DNA of 64,000 nt from NCBI RefSeq assembly GCF_900130055.1, contig NZ_FQXU01000009.1, positions 184,524 through 248,523 on the forward strand, in the 5' to 3' direction. Positions 63,033 to 64,000 of this stretch are shown here, one piece after another. The position numbers and the translations under genes were made by a program. The first letter of the stretch is position 1. The number at the start of each line of letters is the position of its first letter. This DNA is from Clostridium intestinale DSM 6191 (GTDB lineage: Bacteria; Bacillota; Clostridia; Clostridiales; Clostridiaceae). The notes under the pieces were generated by a model. That model did no database searches. It saw only the letters and a program-made list of their open reading frames with translations, and had not been told where the DNA came from.

Positions 63033-64000
63033 ATGAGCTTTGTAAGACTATGGCCATTGTTATTTTCTCTAAGTATAGCAGGCGTTATATTATTATACAT
63101 GCTAAAACAGAAGAGAAAAAATGAAGATGTTCCCTCCTTAGTTCTTTGGAGGGAAGTATTTAGAGATGTAAAAGCAAAAACCCCTTGGGAAAAACTAAGG
63201 AAAAATATTCTTATGTTTCTGCAAATTTTAATATTAATCTTTTTAATATTTTCTTTTTTAGAACCACTAACTCTTTTTGGAGGCAGAGAATTTAGAAATT
63301 TAATTTTAGTATTTGATACTACTGGCAGTATGAAAGGGAAAATAGGAGAGCTAACAAAGTTTGAACGAGGAAGAGAAGAGATAAAAAAGCTTATTAATTC
63401 AACTAAAGAAGGCGCAAATATCACTATTATAACTTCAGGGAAAGAAAGTAAAGTTGAACTTTCAAATGGAAGAGATAAAAATGAAATTATAAAGAAGATA
63501 GATGATCTTAAAGTTACAGATAGCTCGGGTAATATAGAAGATTCATTATCTTTAGTAAGAAGTCTAAGTAATTCAGGAGAAAGTAGTGAGGCTATCTTCG
63601 TAACTGATAGAGAATTTTCTTTAGAGGATGTTAAAGGCAGTATATATAATTTAGCCAAGAAAGGGAAAAATGCATCCATTGATTTAGTAAGCTATAAGTT
63701 AGAAAAAGATAATATTTCTGTTGTTGCTAGGATTAGTAATAGGGGAGCAGAGAGTTATGAGGGTGACTTCTCACTATATGGAGATAATAAAATTCTTGAA
63801 GTAAAGTCTTTAAACTTATCTTCAGGAGAAAGTGTCAATATTTCCTTTAAAGTGGCAGATAAAAATATATCCATATTTAAAGGAGAGCTTTCAGAAAAAG
63901 ATGACCTTATGGAAGACAATATATATTATTCATTGGTTAGAACTGAGAGAAGTCAAAAGATATTATTGCTTTCAGAAAAGAATATTTTCATGGAAAAAGC
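63033..64000 (+). CDS. VWA/BatA-type membrane protein (truncated by the window end)
   Basis: At least 322 residues, open at the right edge. Two membrane segments (about 8-24 and 62-80, the first with LLYMLKQKRK after it) precede a von Willebrand A domain. The metal site reads VFDTTGSM, a DxTxS form instead of the usual DxSxS, which may weaken ion binding. It continues with a beta-rich part of BatA type (SISNRGAESYEGDFSLYG-like). RBS AAGGAGGAG precedes ATG 63033. It is the seventh gene of the ABC/MoxR operon. Confidence 0.85.
   Translation, partial: MSFVRLWPLLFSLSIAGVILLYMLKQKRKNEDVPSLVLWREVFRDVKAKTPWEKLRKNILMFLQILILIFLIFSFLEPLTLFGGREFRNLILVFDTTGSMKGKIGELTKFERGREEIKKLINSTKEGANITIITSGKESKVELSNGRDKNEIIKKIDDLKVTDSSGNIEDSLSLVRSLSNSGESSEAIFVTDREFSLEDVKGSIYNLAKKGKNASIDLVSYKLEKDNISVVARISNRGAESYEGDFSLYGDNKILEVKSLNLSSGESVNISFKVADKNISIFKGELSEKDDLMEDNIYYSLVRTERSQKILLLSEKNIFMEK

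Noticed and set aside
62966-63679. 237-codon minus-strand ORF
   Set aside because: It is antisense to the DUF58 end and VWA gene, has no family features and no RBS; it reflects the codon bias of the plus strand.

Overview
The window reads as chromosome of a low-GC, anaerobic, spore-forming Firmicute of the Clostridium sensu stricto type. The signs are AT-rich codon use, an alpha/beta small acid-soluble spore protein, pyruvate:ferredoxin oxidoreductase, AdhE, rubrerythrin, an anaerobe-type hybrid-cluster protein, strong AGGAGG-type ribosome sites, several TTG starts and two T-box leaders. Species cannot be fixed from this sequence alone. No rRNA, tRNA, CRISPR array, prophage or insertion sequence was recognised.

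Layout. 1-600: tandem repeats and a Fur-like site before a feoA-feoA-feoB iron-uptake operon with a Cys-rich partner (to 3.4 kb). 3.5-8.4 kb: an acetyltransferase, a kinase-fold protein, eno, secG and a chemoreceptor. 8.4-12.7 kb, minus strand: metA, a UPF0210-ACT pair behind a T-box, and uvsE. 12.8-16.7 kb: msrA, gdhA, a DUF1294 protein and a processive glycosyltransferase. 17-25.5 kb: parE-parC with a LexA-like box in the promoter, a DJ-1 protein, an M16 peptidase and recJ. 26-31.8 kb: spore protein, murG, then flavodoxin and PFOR behind a perfect Rex operator. 32-43.3 kb: DUF47-Pit phosphate transport, flavodoxin-like and DJ-1-like proteins, fabV, xpt behind a guanine riboswitch plus a second terminator, adhE behind a leader ORF overlapping a terminator, and membrane/secreted proteins of unknown role. 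43.4-50 kb: hcp, then AraC and an ECF sigma/anti-sigma pair, and two secreted paralogues. 50-55.3 kb: a Cys T-box with mccB-mccA, a soluble MCP, rubrerythrin and an Mrr-like nuclease. 55.4-64 kb: an ABC/MoxR/DUF58/VWA operon cut by the window end.

Working together. Redox control links several loci: Rex for flavodoxin/PFOR and possibly adhE, a CRP/FNR-type site exactly at -41.5 for hcp, and rubrerythrin for peroxide. RNA-level control is unusually dense: two T-boxes, a guanine riboswitch, a second xpt leader terminator, and a likely translation-coupled attenuator before adhE.

The least explained material is intergenic. Four arrays have a strict 8-bp period but unrelated unit sequences. Three arrays are built from a 49-bp module with constant flanks and a stem whose two arms change together from copy to copy. 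These repeat systems are the strongest candidates here for something undescribed.
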